Source of the DNA: Mesorhizobium erdmanii USDA 3471 | GTDB lineage: Bacteria > Pseudomonadota > Alphaproteobacteria > Rhizobiales > Rhizobiaceae | Assembly: GCF_000472705.1 (NCBI RefSeq) | Contig: NZ_AXAE01000015.1 | Span: 173,879 to 237,878 of the forward strand | Reading direction: 5' to 3' | Length of the DNA stretch: 64,000 bases | Part shown: positions 9,862-18,869 of the stretch, in pieces | How the letters are laid out: each line of letters begins with the position of its first letter | Position numbering within the stretch: position 1 is the stretch's first letter | Position numbers and translations under genes: made by a program | The notes under the pieces: model-generated | What the model was told of the DNA's origin: nothing | Database searches by the model: none | Seen by the model: only the letters and a program-made list of their open reading frames with translations

Positions 9862-10875
9862 TCACTTGATGTTGGCTTTGATCGCCGCCAGAGCGTCTTC
9901 CTGCGTGTATTCGTGCGTGGCGACGCCGCCTTCCTTGATCTTCGGCAGGGCTGCCTCGAAATCGTCCTGGGTGAAGGCCAGATACGGCACCAGCAGGTCG
10001 TGAGGAATGTCCTTGCGGCCGTCGAGCACCTGTTGCGCCACCCAGAAGGCGAGCGACGACACGCCAGGTGCGATCGACGCCGACCAGGTCTTATAGCCGT
10101 CCTTGTCCTTCTGTTCCTTCCACCACTTCAACTCGTCCTGGCGGTTGCCCATGATGATGGTCGGGCGCGGCTTGCCGGCGGCGGCGAAGGCCTGTGCTGC
10201 GCCATAGCCGTCACCACCCTGGTCGACGATGCCTACGACGTCAGGCAGCGACGGCAGGATGGTCGCGACCGCCTTTTGCGCGGTCGTCTGGTCCCAATCG
10301 CCGGTCACCGAGCCGACGATCTTGAATTCGGGATGGGCGGCAACGCCTTCGAGGATGCCGGCATGGATGGCATCGTCGATCGAGGTGCCGGCCAGGCCGC
10401 GGATTTCCAGCAGGTTCCCGCCCTTCGGCTGGAACTTCGCCATCTGCTCGACTTCCTGCTTGCCCATGTCCTTGAAGTCGACGACGACGCGGTAGGCGCA
10501 AGGTTCGGTGACGGTGCCATCGAAGGAAACGACCACGATACCGGCGTCGCAGGCCTGCTTGATGGCGCCGTTCAGCGCATCCGGCGAGGCGGCGTTGATG
10601 ACGATGGCGTCATAGCCCTGCAGGATAAGGTTCTGCACCTGCGCCGCCTGCGTCGGCACTTCCTTGTCGGCGGTGGTGAAGATGTCGGCCGCGCCGACGA
10701 TCTTGTCGCCGACCGCCTTCTTGGTGACGATGCCGTAGCTGTCGAGCATCGCCTGCCGCCACGAATTGCCGGCGTAATTGTTGGAGAATGCGATCTTCTT
10801 GCCGCTGGTGTCGGCAAGCGCCGTGCCAGAGGCGAGCATCGCCGCGAGGGCGCCCAAAACGAACAGTTTCTTCAT
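9862..10875 (-). CDS. periplasmic sugar-binding protein (RbsB-like)
   Basis: A 337-residue substrate-binding protein of the Peripla_BP_4 family. A signal peptide of about 22 residues begins MKKLFVLGALAAMLASGTALA. The mature part has two alternating lobes (K-I-A-F-S-N-N-Y-A-G-N-S-W-R-Q near the start; VDQGGDGYGAAQAFAAAGKP in the middle). The ATG at 10875 follows gggaggag and is preferred to a start ten codons earlier. It is the first gene of the transporter operon and divergent from the glucoamylase operon; a palindromic operator-like site lies in the shared 220-bp promoter region. The ligand is unknown. Confidence 0.9.
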   Translation of the reverse strand: MKKLFVLGALAAMLASGTALADTSGKKIAFSNNYAGNSWRQAMLDSYGIVTKKAVGDKIVGAADIFTTADKEVPTQAAQVQNLILQGYDAIVINAASPDALNGAIKQACDAGIVVVSFDGTVTEPCAYRVVVDFKDMGKQEVEQMAKFQPKGGNLLEIRGLAGTSIDDAIHAGILEGVAAHPEFKIVGSVTGDWDQTTAQKAVATILPSLPDVVGIVDQGGDGYGAAQAFAAAGKPRPTIIMGNRQDELKWWKEQKDKDGYKTWSASIAPGVSSLAFWVAQQVLDGRKDIPHDLLVPYLAFTQDDFEAALPKIKEGGVATHEYTQEDALAAIKANIK

Positions 10876-10963
10876 GTCATACTCCTCCCGAGAGTTGCTG
10901 GTCATACCGATTGTGGATGAAGTCGTGCCTGCGTGCCTGTCCTACGTACCTGTTTTTTATCTA

Positions 10964-10974
10964 TTGTCAGACAA
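10964..10974. promoter_or_regulatory. palindromic operator-like site
   Basis: The perfect 11-bp palindrome TTGTCAGACAA sits 89 bp upstream of the sugar-binding-protein start and 122 bp upstream of the glucoamylase start. It fits the TNGTNNNACNA pattern of GntR/FadR-type operators. No GntR gene is in the window, so the cognate regulator would be elsewhere. Function is inferred from position and symmetry only. Confidence 0.4.
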
Positions 10975-11095
10975 AAGTGCAGAAGGGCGGCAGGCTGTCA
11001 ACTGCAATCCGCGACAGGCTGGCGATCAACTTGCGGTGCGATGATTGAAATGCCTCCGGTTGATGGGCTAGGCATGCGCACAGGAGGCCTTTTGA

Positions 11096-13504
11096 ATGGC
11101 AGTGACGCCGATCGTTCCCCCGGGCGCCCCGGGAATTCCGGCGCGCTGGACCTCGAGCGCCAAGAGTGGCGTCGGCACCGCGTTTTCAGCCAAGAGCCCG
11201 CTCTGGTTCACCATCAGCCACGGCATCTTGAACGAGATCTACTATCCGCGTCTCGACAGCGCCTGCACGCGCGACATGGAGCTGATCGTCACCGGCCCCG
11301 ACGGCTATTTCTCGGAAGAGAAGCGCGACGCCGCGCACGGCATCGAGCCGTTCGAGGACGGCATACCGGGCTACAGGCTGACCAACATCGCGACGGACGG
11401 CGCCTACCGCATCGAAAAGCATATCATTACGGACCCGAAACGGCCTGTCCTGCTGCAAGAGATCGCATTCGTACCGCTGAAGGCTTCGGCGGCCGACTAC
11501 CACGTCTACGCGCTGCTTGCGCCGCACCTCGTCAACGCCGGCATGGGCAACACAGCCTGGGCCGGCGAATACAAGGGCCAGCGCATGCTCTTCGCCACCG
11601 GGCGCGGCGTATCCCTGGCGCTGGTGTCCTCACTGCCCTGGCACGGCTGTTCGGCCGGCTATGTCGGTTTCTCCGACGGATGGCAGCAATTGCGGAACGG
11701 CGGTGCTCTCGATCCCTCCTGCCAACGGGCGCAAGACGGCAATGTCGCCCTGACCGGAGAGATCGGCTTTTCCGCCGACGCGACAACGGCCTTGCTGGCG
11801 CTTGGCTTCGGCGCCTCGCCGGAGGACGCCGCCGATCTTGCCCTGGCGAGCCTCAAGCAGGGCTTCGAGCCCGCGCGGAAGGCCTATGTCGAGAACTGGC
11901 GTAAATTTCAGGCCGGGCTGGAAAAACTCGATCGCCACACCGCCTCCGGGCTGAACACCTATCGTGTGAGCACAGCGGTTCTGGCCTCGCATCTCTCGGT
12001 CGCGAGACCCGGCGCCGCCGTTGCCAGCCTGTCGATCCCGTGGGGCTTCAACAAGGGCGACGACGATCTCGGCGGCTACCATCTGGTCTGGCCGCGCGAC
12101 CTGGTCGAGACCGCTGGCGGCTTTCTTGCCGCCGGCGACGGCAAGCAGGCGCTGGAGATCCTGACCTATCTGCGCACGATCCAGCAGCCGGACGGTCACT
12201 GGCCGCAGAATGTGTGGTCGGACGGCACCGCCTACTGGCCCGGCATCCAGATGGACGAATGTGCCTTCCCGCTGCTCCTGGCCGATGCCTTGCGCCGTAC
12301 AGGCCACCTGCCGCGCCCCAGGCTCGCCGATTTCCTGGCCATGATCGAAAGCGCCGCCTCCTACATCGTGCGCAACGGCCCCGTCACCGGCGAGGACCGC
12401 TGGGAGGAAGACGCCGGATACAGCCCGTTCACGTTGGCCGTCGAGATCGCGGCGCTGCTGGCAGCCGCCGACATGCTGGATGTCGCCGGAAAGAGTGAGC
12501 CGGCAAACTACCTGCGTGAAACCGCGGATTGCTGGAACGATCAAGTCGAACGCTGGACCTACGTCACCGGCACTCGGCTCTGCGTCGAGACAGGCGTCAG
12601 CGGCTACTATGTCCGCATCGCGCCGCCGGACGATGCGGGCGCCGCCGCGCCGAAGGACGGCTTCGTTCCGATCAAGAACCGGCCGCCGGGCGACACCGAC
12701 AGACCGGCGGAGGCCATCGTCAGCCCCGACGCTCTTGCCCTGGTTCGCTTTGGCCTCAGGGCGGCCGACGATCCGCGCATCGTCGATACCGTCAAGGCTG
12801 TCGATGCCCTTTTGCGTTGCGATCTTCCGCAAGGCCCGGTCTGGTACCGCTACACCAGCGACGGCTATGGCGAACACGAGGATGGTGCTCCATTCGACGG
12901 CACCGGCCGGGGACGCGCCTGGCCCCTGCTCACTGGCGAGCGGGCGCATTACGAGCTGGCGGCTGGCCGCAAGGAGAAGGCCACGCGGCTTCTCGAGACC
13001 TTCGAGCGCTCGGCCGGCATAGGCGGCCTGCTGCCGGAACAGGTCTGGGACAGCCCTGACATGCCGGACCGCGAGCTATGGCTGGGTAAACCGTCCGGCA
13101 GCGCCATGCCGCTGGTCTGGGCGCATGCCGAGCACATCAAGCTGTTGCGATCGCTGCGCGACGGCGCGGTCTTCGACATGCCGCCGCAAGGCGTCGAGCG
13201 TTACATCCAGGGCAAGACAAGCTCGCCGCTGAGGATATGGCGCTTCAACAACAAGATCCGCTCCATTCCGGCCGGCAAGCTTTTGCGCGTCGAGCTTTCG
13301 GCGCCGGGCGTTGTCCATTGGAGCAGCGACAAATGGCTGACGATCCAGGACCACAAGACCAGCGAAAACGCTTTCGGCGTTCATCTGGTCGACCTGCCGG
13401 TCGCCGAGCTGGAGCCGGGAGACACCCTCGTCTTCACTTTTTTCTGGCCCGATGCGATGCGTTGGGAGAATGTCGACGTCAGCGTCGGCATCGACGCATC
13501 ATGA
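11096..13504 (+). CDS. glucan 1,4-alpha-glucosidase (GH15 glucoamylase)
   Basis: An 802-residue glucoamylase releasing glucose from alpha-glucans such as starch or glycogen. The N-terminal 270 residues are the beta-sandwich domain of bacterial GH15 enzymes (HGILNEIYYPRLDSACTRDM near residues 42-61). The (alpha/alpha)6 catalytic domain shows GYHLVWPRDLVETAGG, the W-E-E acid region at residues 436-438 followed by D-A-G-Y-S-P-F, and the base in L-L-P-E648-Q-V-W. There is no signal peptide, so it probably acts on intracellular glucan. An aggagg ribosome site precedes the ATG. It heads an operon with gnd, zwf and a glucokinase-like gene, linking glucan breakdown to the pentose phosphate route. Confidence 0.92.
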   Translation: MAVTPIVPPGAPGIPARWTSSAKSGVGTAFSAKSPLWFTISHGILNEIYYPRLDSACTRDMELIVTGPDGYFSEEKRDAAHGIEPFEDGIPGYRLTNIATDGAYRIEKHIITDPKRPVLLQEIAFVPLKASAADYHVYALLAPHLVNAGMGNTAWAGEYKGQRMLFATGRGVSLALVSSLPWHGCSAGYVGFSDGWQQLRNGGALDPSCQRAQDGNVALTGEIGFSADATTALLALGFGASPEDAADLALASLKQGFEPARKAYVENWRKFQAGLEKLDRHTASGLNTYRVSTAVLASHLSVARPGAAVASLSIPWGFNKGDDDLGGYHLVWPRDLVETAGGFLAAGDGKQALEILTYLRTIQQPDGHWPQNVWSDGTAYWPGIQMDECAFPLLLADALRRTGHLPRPRLADFLAMIESAASYIVRNGPVTGEDRWEEDAGYSPFTLAVEIAALLAAADMLDVAGKSEPANYLRETADCWNDQVERWTYVTGTRLCVETGVSGYYVRIAPPDDAGAAAPKDGFVPIKNRPPGDTDRPAEAIVSPDALALVRFGLRAADDPRIVDTVKAVDALLRCDLPQGPVWYRYTSDGYGEHEDGAPFDGTGRGRAWPLLTGERAHYELAAGRKEKATRLLETFERSAGIGGLLPEQVWDSPDMPDRELWLGKPSGSAMPLVWAHAEHIKLLRSLRDGAVFDMPPQGVERYIQGKTSSPLRIWRFNNKIRSIPAGKLLRVELSAPGVVHWSSDKWLTIQDHKTSENAFGVHLVDLPVAELEPGDTLVFTFFWPDAMRWENVDVSVGIDAS

Positions 13505-13559
13505 CTGAAGCAGCGGGGTCGATAGATTTGTTCTTTCCTCAAGCAATCGGGACGAAACC

Positions 13560-14576
13560 ATGCAGATCGGAATGATGGGACTGGGCCGGATGGGCGCCAA
13601 CATGGTCCGCCGCCTGATGCGCGACGGTCATGAATGTGTCGTCTACGACATCAACGCGGCAAGCGTTGCCGCCCTGGTAGCGGACGGCGCGCTCGGCGCG
13701 GCATCCCTGACGGAATTCGTCGGCAAGCTCGCCAAGCCGCGCTGTGTCTGGCTGATGCTGCCGGCCGCGATCACCGGCAAGATCATCGATCAGGTTGCCG
13801 CCCTGATGGAGCCCGGCGACGTCGTCATCGACGGCGGCAATTCCTACTATCACGACGCCGTCGACCAAGCCGCGAAACTGGCAACCAAGGGCATCCACCT
13901 CGTCGATGTCGGCACCAGCGGCGGTGTCTGGGGCCTCGAGCGCGGCTACTGCCTGATGATCGGCGGCCCCGACGTCGCGGTGCAGCATCTCGATTCGGTC
14001 TTCGCCACGCTGGCGCCGGGCGCCGATGCCGGCGCCCCGACCCCAGACAAGGCTGCCGGGACGGCGCCTTTCGGCTATCTGCATTGCGGACCGAGCGGCG
14101 CCGGCCACTTCGTCAAGATGGTACATAACGGCATCGAATATGGCGTCATGGCCGCCTACGCCGAAGGCATGAACATCCTGAAGTCGGCAAATGCCGGCAA
14201 ACGGCCGCGCACGGCGGACGCCGAGACCAGCCCGCTGGAAAGCCCGCAATACTACCAGTTCGACATCGACCTTCCCCAGGTGGCCGAGGTCTGGCGCCAT
14301 GGCAGCGTCATCGGCTCCTGGCTGCTCGATCTGACCGCCGGGGCGCTGAAGAGCGATCCGGGCCTGGCGCAGTTCGGGGGCCGGGTATCGGATTCCGGCG
14401 AAGGCCGCTGGACGCTGAAGGCGGCGATCGACACCGGCGTACCGGCGCCGGTGCTGTCCTCGGCGCTGTTCGACCGCTTTTCCTCGCAAGGCGAATCCGA
14501 ATTCGCCGACAAGCTGCTGTCCGCCATGCGCTATGCCTTCGGCGGCCATATCGAGAAGCCGAAGGCCGGCAAGTGA
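13560..14576 (+). CDS. gnd: 6-phosphogluconate dehydrogenase, decarboxylating (short form)
   Basis: A 338-residue dehydrogenase converting 6-phosphogluconate to ribulose 5-phosphate and CO2. The N-terminal dinucleotide fold has G7-x-G9-x-x-G12. The substrate motifs are [12 protein letters not shown] and the catalytic lysine/asparagine stretch [16 protein letters not shown]. The short length and D-I-N end of the second beta strand fit the NAD-preferring GndA/YqeC class rather than the 470-residue NADP enzyme. It starts 55 bp after the glucoamylase and ends 22 bp before zwf, so it is an operon member. The lactonase that would connect the two steps is not in the cluster. Confidence 0.9.
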   Translation: MQIGMMGLGRMGANMVRRLMRDGHECVVYDINAASVAALVADGALGAASLTEFVGKLAKPRCVWLMLPAAITGKIIDQVAALMEPGDVVIDGGNSYYHDAVDQAAKLATKGIHLVDVGTSGGVWGLERGYCLMIGGPDVAVQHLDSVFATLAPGADAGAPTPDKAAGTAPFGYLHCGPSGAGHFVKMVHNGIEYGVMAAYAEGMNILKSANAGKRPRTADAETSPLESPQYYQFDIDLPQVAEVWRHGSVIGSWLLDLTAGALKSDPGLAQFGGRVSDSGEGRWTLKAAIDTGVPAPVLSSALFDRFSSQGESEFADKLLSAMRYAFGGHIEKPKAGK

Positions 14577-14598
14577 CGCCACAGCAGGAGACGCACGC

Positions 14599-15975
14599 AT
14601 GAGCCAGGAACGGTCCGACACGCTGGTGCTCTTCGGGGCCACTGGCGACCTCGCCCACAAGAAGATATTTCCAGCCCTCTACCAGATGGTCGCCAAGGGC
14701 ACGCTCACCGAACCAGTGATCGGCGTCGCCTTCGACGCCTGGGATATCAAGCAGTTGCAGGACCGCGCCCGCGACGGCATCGTCAATGCGCTGGGCAAGA
14801 TCGACGACAAGGTGTTCGCCAAGTTCGCCTCGCTGCTGCGCTATGTCAGCGGCGACTACCGCGATGCGGCCACCTTCGAGAAGTTGAAGACCGCACTCGG
14901 CAGCGCGCAGCGGCCGCTGCACTACATGGCGGTGCCGCCGACCATGTTCGAGACGGTCGTGCAGGGGCTGGAGCAGTCGGGCACCGCGCATGGCGCGCGG
15001 CTGATGGTGGAAAAGCCCTTCGGCCACGATCTGCAATCGGCTCGCTGGCTGAACCGGGTGCTGCATCTGGTGTTCGACGAACAGTCGATCTTCCGCATCG
15101 ACCATTATCTCGGCAAGGAAGCGATCCAGAACCTGCTCTATTTCCGCTTCGCCAACTCCTTCCTCGAGCCGATCTGGAACCGCAATTTCGTCGAGAGCGT
15201 GCAGATCACCATGGCGGAGGATTTCGGCGTCGAAGGCCGCGGCAAGTTCTATGACGATGTCGGCTGCATCCGCGACGTCATCGAGAACCATCTGCTCAAC
15301 ATCCTGTTGCTGCTCGCAATGGAGCCGCCGGTCGGCCGCTCCGCCGACGACCTCATCGACGAGAAGGTCCAGGTGCTCCGGGCAATTCGTACGTTGACGA
15401 AGGCCGATGTCGTGCGCGGCCAATTCACCGGCTATCTCGCCGAGCCCGGCGTCAAGCCGAACTCGCCGGTCGAGACCTTCGCCGCGGTGCGCTTCTTCGT
15501 CGACACCTGGCGCTGGCAGGATGTGCCGTTCTTCATCCGTGCCGGCAAGAACATGCCGGTGCATGTCACCGAGGTGGTGGTGCGGCTGAAGCGGCCGCCG
15601 CTCGACGTATTCGACCCGATCAAGCCCGCCGACCAGAACTACGTGCGCTTCCGCATCGACCCGCAGGTAGCGATCGCCATCGGCGCCCAGCGCAAGGCGC
15701 CCGGCGACGACATGGTCGGCGAGCAGGTGGAACTTTCCGCGCTCGACAACTCAAAGGGCGACATGCCGCCTTACGAGCGCCTGATCGGCGATGCCATGAA
15801 CGGCAACGGCCAGCTCTTCACCCGCCAGGACGCGGCCGAGCTCGCCTGGCGCATCGTCGGCCCGGTGCTCGGCGACACCACGCCGCCGCATCTTTATGAG
15901 CCGAAGACATGGGGACCGGCCGACGCCATGGCCGGCTTCGGGCCGCCCAATGGCTGGATCGACCCGGTGGCATAA
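14599..15975 (+). CDS. zwf: glucose-6-phosphate 1-dehydrogenase
   Basis: A 458-residue enzyme oxidising glucose 6-phosphate to 6-phosphogluconolactone with NAD(P). The coenzyme motif [11 protein letters not shown] is at the N terminus and the substrate motif [13 protein letters not shown] at residues 166-178. The ATG at 14599, preceded by caggag, is preferred over an upstream start that would overlap gnd. It is somewhat shorter than the common 490 residues but complete. It lies between gnd and a kinase that would supply glucose 6-phosphate. A Mesorhizobium-type genome would be expected to carry another zwf copy for the Entner-Doudoroff route. Confidence 0.93.
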   Translation: MSQERSDTLVLFGATGDLAHKKIFPALYQMVAKGTLTEPVIGVAFDAWDIKQLQDRARDGIVNALGKIDDKVFAKFASLLRYVSGDYRDAATFEKLKTALGSAQRPLHYMAVPPTMFETVVQGLEQSGTAHGARLMVEKPFGHDLQSARWLNRVLHLVFDEQSIFRIDHYLGKEAIQNLLYFRFANSFLEPIWNRNFVESVQITMAEDFGVEGRGKFYDDVGCIRDVIENHLLNILLLLAMEPPVGRSADDLIDEKVQVLRAIRTLTKADVVRGQFTGYLAEPGVKPNSPVETFAAVRFFVDTWRWQDVPFFIRAGKNMPVHVTEVVVRLKRPPLDVFDPIKPADQNYVRFRIDPQVAIAIGAQRKAPGDDMVGEQVELSALDNSKGDMPPYERLIGDAMNGNGQLFTRQDAAELAWRIVGPVLGDTTPPHLYEPKTWGPADAMAGFGPPNGWIDPVA

Positions 15976-16004
15976 GTTCCGCTGATATGAGTGGAGGAGA
16001 CGTG

Positions 16005-16709
16005 ATGGCCAAGGCGGTGAAGCAGACAGCACCTGATGCCGAGCAGATCGTGCTGACGATCGACATTGGCGGCTCGCACGTCAAGATCCTGACCAGCGCC
16101 GGCGGGCAGGAACGCCGGGACGATTCCGGCCCGGACCTGACGCCACAGCAGATGATCGATAAGGTCAAGAAGCTCGCCGAGGGCCTGCCCTACGACGTCA
16201 TCTCGATGGGTTACCCCGGCCCGGTGCGTCACAGCAAGCCTGTGCTCGACCCCAAGAATCTCGGCAAGGGCTGGGCCGGCTTCGACTTCGACGCGCAGTT
16301 CGGCAAGCCGGTCAAGATGGTCAATGACGCGCTGATGCAGGCCATCGGCAGTTATGAAGGCGGGCGCATGCTGTTCCTGGGTCTGGGGACCGGCCTCGGC
16401 GCGGCGATGGTCTTCGACAATGTCGGCCAGCCGATGGAGCTCGCCCATCTTCCCTACAGGAAAGGCCAAAGTTTCGAGGACTATGTCGGCGAGCGCGGCC
16501 TTGAAAAGCGCGGCAAGAAGAAGTGGCGCATACATGTCTTCGACGTCGTCGACCGGCTGCGCGCCGCCCTCCAGCCAGACTATGTCGTCATTGGCGGCGG
16601 CAATGTCGACAAGCTCGACGAGTTACCGGCCGACTCCAGGCGCGGTGACAACACACGTGCCTTCGAAGGCGGATTTCGTCTGTGGCGAGACAAGGCACTG
16701 ATCGTCTGA
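16005..16709 (+). CDS. ROK-family polyphosphate glucokinase-like kinase
   Basis: A 234-residue sugar kinase of the actin-like ATPase fold. Motifs are phosphate-1 T-I-D-I-G-G-S-H-V-K, the central G-Y-P-G-P-V, catalytic V-N-D-A-L-M-Q-A, phosphate-2 L-G-L-G-T-G-L-G-A-A and a terminal VVIGGGNVDKLDELP. The pattern and lack of the ROK zinc cluster fit the PpgK (polyphosphate/ATP glucokinase) branch. The ATG is preceded by ggaggag; an ATG six codons earlier lacks a site. It is the last gene of the glucoamylase operon and would phosphorylate released glucose for zwf. The phosphate donor cannot be told from sequence. Confidence 0.8.
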   Translation: MAKAVKQTAPDAEQIVLTIDIGGSHVKILTSAGGQERRDDSGPDLTPQQMIDKVKKLAEGLPYDVISMGYPGPVRHSKPVLDPKNLGKGWAGFDFDAQFGKPVKMVNDALMQAIGSYEGGRMLFLGLGTGLGAAMVFDNVGQPMELAHLPYRKGQSFEDYVGERGLEKRGKKKWRIHVFDVVDRLRAALQPDYVVIGGGNVDKLDELPADSRRGDNTRAFEGGFRLWRDKALIV

Positions 16710-16924
16710 TATTATTACAGTTTAGTATAGTTGTTCAAAATAACGTGTGACGCCGCGCTTAATCATTGCGTTGCGCAGATTTGCCGACTAGGAATTTCGC
16801 GCGCTGCCCCCGCGTCCTTTCATTGGATACGCTTGAAGACGCTTCAACATTTTTCATTTTTTGTGCCTCGTCCTTTCGAAAAGAGTCCGATTTTCGAGGC
16901 CGTGCGCCATAGACGGAGAGAACA

Positions 16925-17383
16925 GTGACCGACGATAGCAACGACGCTCGCATCGACCTTCTCGAACTGACCGCCCACATCGTGTCCGCTTATGTCGAGA
17001 AGAACCGCCTGCCCGCCTCCGGTCTGGCCGATCTCATCGCCAGCGTCGCCTCCTCGATCGACGGATTGGGCAAGCCGGCCGTTCCGGTGGCGGCACCCCT
17101 GGTCCCCGCGGTCAATCCGAAGAAGTCGGTGACGCCGGATTTCATCATCTGCCTCGAGGACGGCAAGAAGTTCAAATCGCTGAAGCGCCATCTCGGCGTG
17201 CATTTCGGCCTGACGCCGGACGCCTATCGCGCCAAATGGGGCTTGCCGGCGGACTATCCGATGGTCGCCCCCAACTATGCCGCTTCGCGCTCCCAGCTGG
17301 CGAAATCGATCGGCCTCGGCCGCAAGGCCGTCGAAGTGGCGCCCGTCAAGGCCAAGGGCCGGAAGGCCAAGGTTTCGGCCTGA
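16925..17383 (+). CDS. MucR/Ros-family transcriptional regulator
   Basis: A 152-residue regulator of the Ros/MucR family, which controls exopolysaccharide, motility and symbiosis or virulence genes by binding AT-rich DNA. The prokaryotic zinc-finger region is C76-x2-D79-x9-H89-x3-H93: the second cysteine of Ros is replaced by Asp, a variant known in part of the family. The N-terminal 70 residues form the oligomerisation part. The GTG start follows ggagag. The 215 bp upstream contain a long AT-rich tract (16709-16744), which may be its own binding site because MucR commonly autoregulates. It is monocistronic, followed by a terminator. Confidence 0.9.
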   Translation: MTDDSNDARIDLLELTAHIVSAYVEKNRLPASGLADLIASVASSIDGLGKPAVPVAAPLVPAVNPKKSVTPDFIICLEDGKKFKSLKRHLGVHFGLTPDAYRAKWGLPADYPMVAPNYAASRSQLAKSIGLGRKAVEVAPVKAKGRKAKVSA

Positions 17384-17426
17384 TCAATTCGGTCCTGAGC
17401 CAATATTTAGGACGACTGGAACAGGA

Positions 17427-17466
17427 GCCTGCCGGCGAAACCGCCTTGGCAGGCTTCATGTTTTTG
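17427..17466 (+). terminator. intrinsic terminator after mucR-type gene
   Basis: The stem gcctgcc (17427-17433) pairs with ggcaggc (17448-17454) around a GC-rich loop and is followed by ttcatgttttt. It lies 44 bp after the MucR-family stop and 41 bp before the aminotransferase start, separating the two transcripts. Confidence 0.65.
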
Positions 17467-17506
17467 TGGCTTGGATAGTCCGCATTGGGATAATCTGGGG
17501 GAAGCC

Positions 17507-18607
17507 ATGAACTACACCAGGATGGTGATCGAGAAGGAAGCGCCGGAGGAGTACGGCTACGACCGTATCCGCTACAATCTCTCCGAAAGCTCGATCGCCG
17601 ACCAGAAGCTCTCCGACATCGGCCTGTCGCTGCCGGACCTGACGCTGTTCTACGGCGAGCATCGAGGCGACAAGGAGCTACGCGCGCTCGTCGCGGCGCA
17701 GGATGCCGGCATTTCGCCCGATGACGTGCTGGTCACCGCCGGTGCCGCCGGCGCGCTGTTCATCATCTCGACTTCGCTTTTGTCGGCCAGCGATCATCTC
17801 GTCGTCATCAGGCCCAACTACGCCACCAACATCGAAACCCCAAGGGCTATCGGCTGCGCCATCAGCTTTGTCGACCTCGCCTTCGAGGACGGCTTCGCCA
17901 TCGACGTCGGGGCCATCAAGGCGGCGCTCCGGCCGAACACGAAACTGATCAGTGTCACCTGCCCGCACAACCCGACCGGCACGATGATGTCGCGCACCGA
18001 TCTCGACGCGCTGGTGGCGCTTGCAGAGGCCAGCAACTGCCATCTGCTGGTCGACGAAACCTATCGCGACCTTTCCTATGGCAGGCGCCTGCCCTCGGCG
18101 GCCTCGCTGAGCACGAAGGCCATCAGCGTTTCGTCGCTGTCGAAAGCCTTTGGCATTCCAGGCATCCGCATCGGCTGGCTGATCACCAGGGATGCAGCGC
18201 TTCAGGAAACATTCCTGGCCGCCAAGGAACAGATCGGCATCTGCGGCAGCGTCATCGACGAAGGCATTGCCCGCGGCATGCTGGAACGGCGGGATGCCTT
18301 CTTGGGCGTGCTGCTGCCCGAAATGGCCAAGCGCCGCGATATCGTCCAGGCCTGGATCGACTGCGAGCCGCTGGTCGGCTGGATCAGGCCCGAAGGCGGC
18401 GTCGTCGGCTTCCCGCGCCTCGATGTAGAACCCGGCTTCGACCTCGACCGCTTCTATGTCAACCTGCTGGAAAAGCACGGCACCTATGTCGGGCCGGGCC
18501 ACTGGTTCGAAATGGACAAGCGCTTCTTCCGCGTCGGCTTCGGCTGGCCGACGGAAGCCGAGTTGAGGGGCGGGCTTGAGGCGATTTCGGCAGCACTGCG
18601 GCAGTAA
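17507..18607 (+). CDS. PLP-dependent aminotransferase, class I/II
   Basis: A 366-residue fold-type I aminotransferase. It shows the P-H-N-P-T-G turn near residue 155, the aspartate of L-V-D-E-T-Y and the PLP lysine K213 in S-S-L-S-K-A-F-G-I-P-G-I-R-I-G-W. The ATG at 17507 follows gggggaag; an earlier ATG would sit in the terminator region. Substrate is unclear, with resemblance to the aspartate/capreomycidine synthase-like group. It stands alone between a terminator and an MFS gene, so neighbours do not help. Confidence 0.85.
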   Translation: MNYTRMVIEKEAPEEYGYDRIRYNLSESSIADQKLSDIGLSLPDLTLFYGEHRGDKELRALVAAQDAGISPDDVLVTAGAAGALFIISTSLLSASDHLVVIRPNYATNIETPRAIGCAISFVDLAFEDGFAIDVGAIKAALRPNTKLISVTCPHNPTGTMMSRTDLDALVALAEASNCHLLVDETYRDLSYGRRLPSAASLSTKAISVSSLSKAFGIPGIRIGWLITRDAALQETFLAAKEQIGICGSVIDEGIARGMLERRDAFLGVLLPEMAKRRDIVQAWIDCEPLVGWIRPEGGVVGFPRLDVEPGFDLDRFYVNLLEKHGTYVGPGHWFEMDKRFFRVGFGWPTEAELRGGLEAISAALRQ

Positions 18608-18734
18608 CTTCCACGTGCAGTTGAAGGAAAAGGGGCAAGGTCCCTTGATCCTGAACCGATTTTAACGCATATGCGCGCCGAACTTTATCAAGTTTCATTG
18701 GCCGGAACAGCGCCCGTTCGGGACGTGCCCCGCC

Positions 18735-18788
18735 GGCATCGTATCGGCCCGTAAATCGGTTCCGATTTTCGGAAAGCACGATGCGAAG
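18735..18788. repeat. palindromic repeat upstream of MFS gene
   Basis: An inverted-repeat element whose ends gcatcgt and acgatgc flank ggttccgattttcggaaag. It resembles the family C repeats (ggttttcgg core) of this window. It occupies the 262-bp gap between the aminotransferase and the MFS gene, where no gene is seen. Confidence 0.45.
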
Positions 18789-18869
18789 ACTAAAAAGTGT
18801 TGGAGCGTACTTTGTGCGGCCGAGTTGGACGCACGGCGTTCCAACGCAATCGCAACGGGGCCTCATTGC

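Noticed and set aside
10964..10974. FadR-specific operator
   Set aside because: The site fits the general GntR pattern but not TGGTNNNACCA, and no fatty-acid genes are controlled here.
13539..15564. Long minus-strand frames opposite gnd and zwf
   Set aside because: They are shadows of well-identified dehydrogenase genes.
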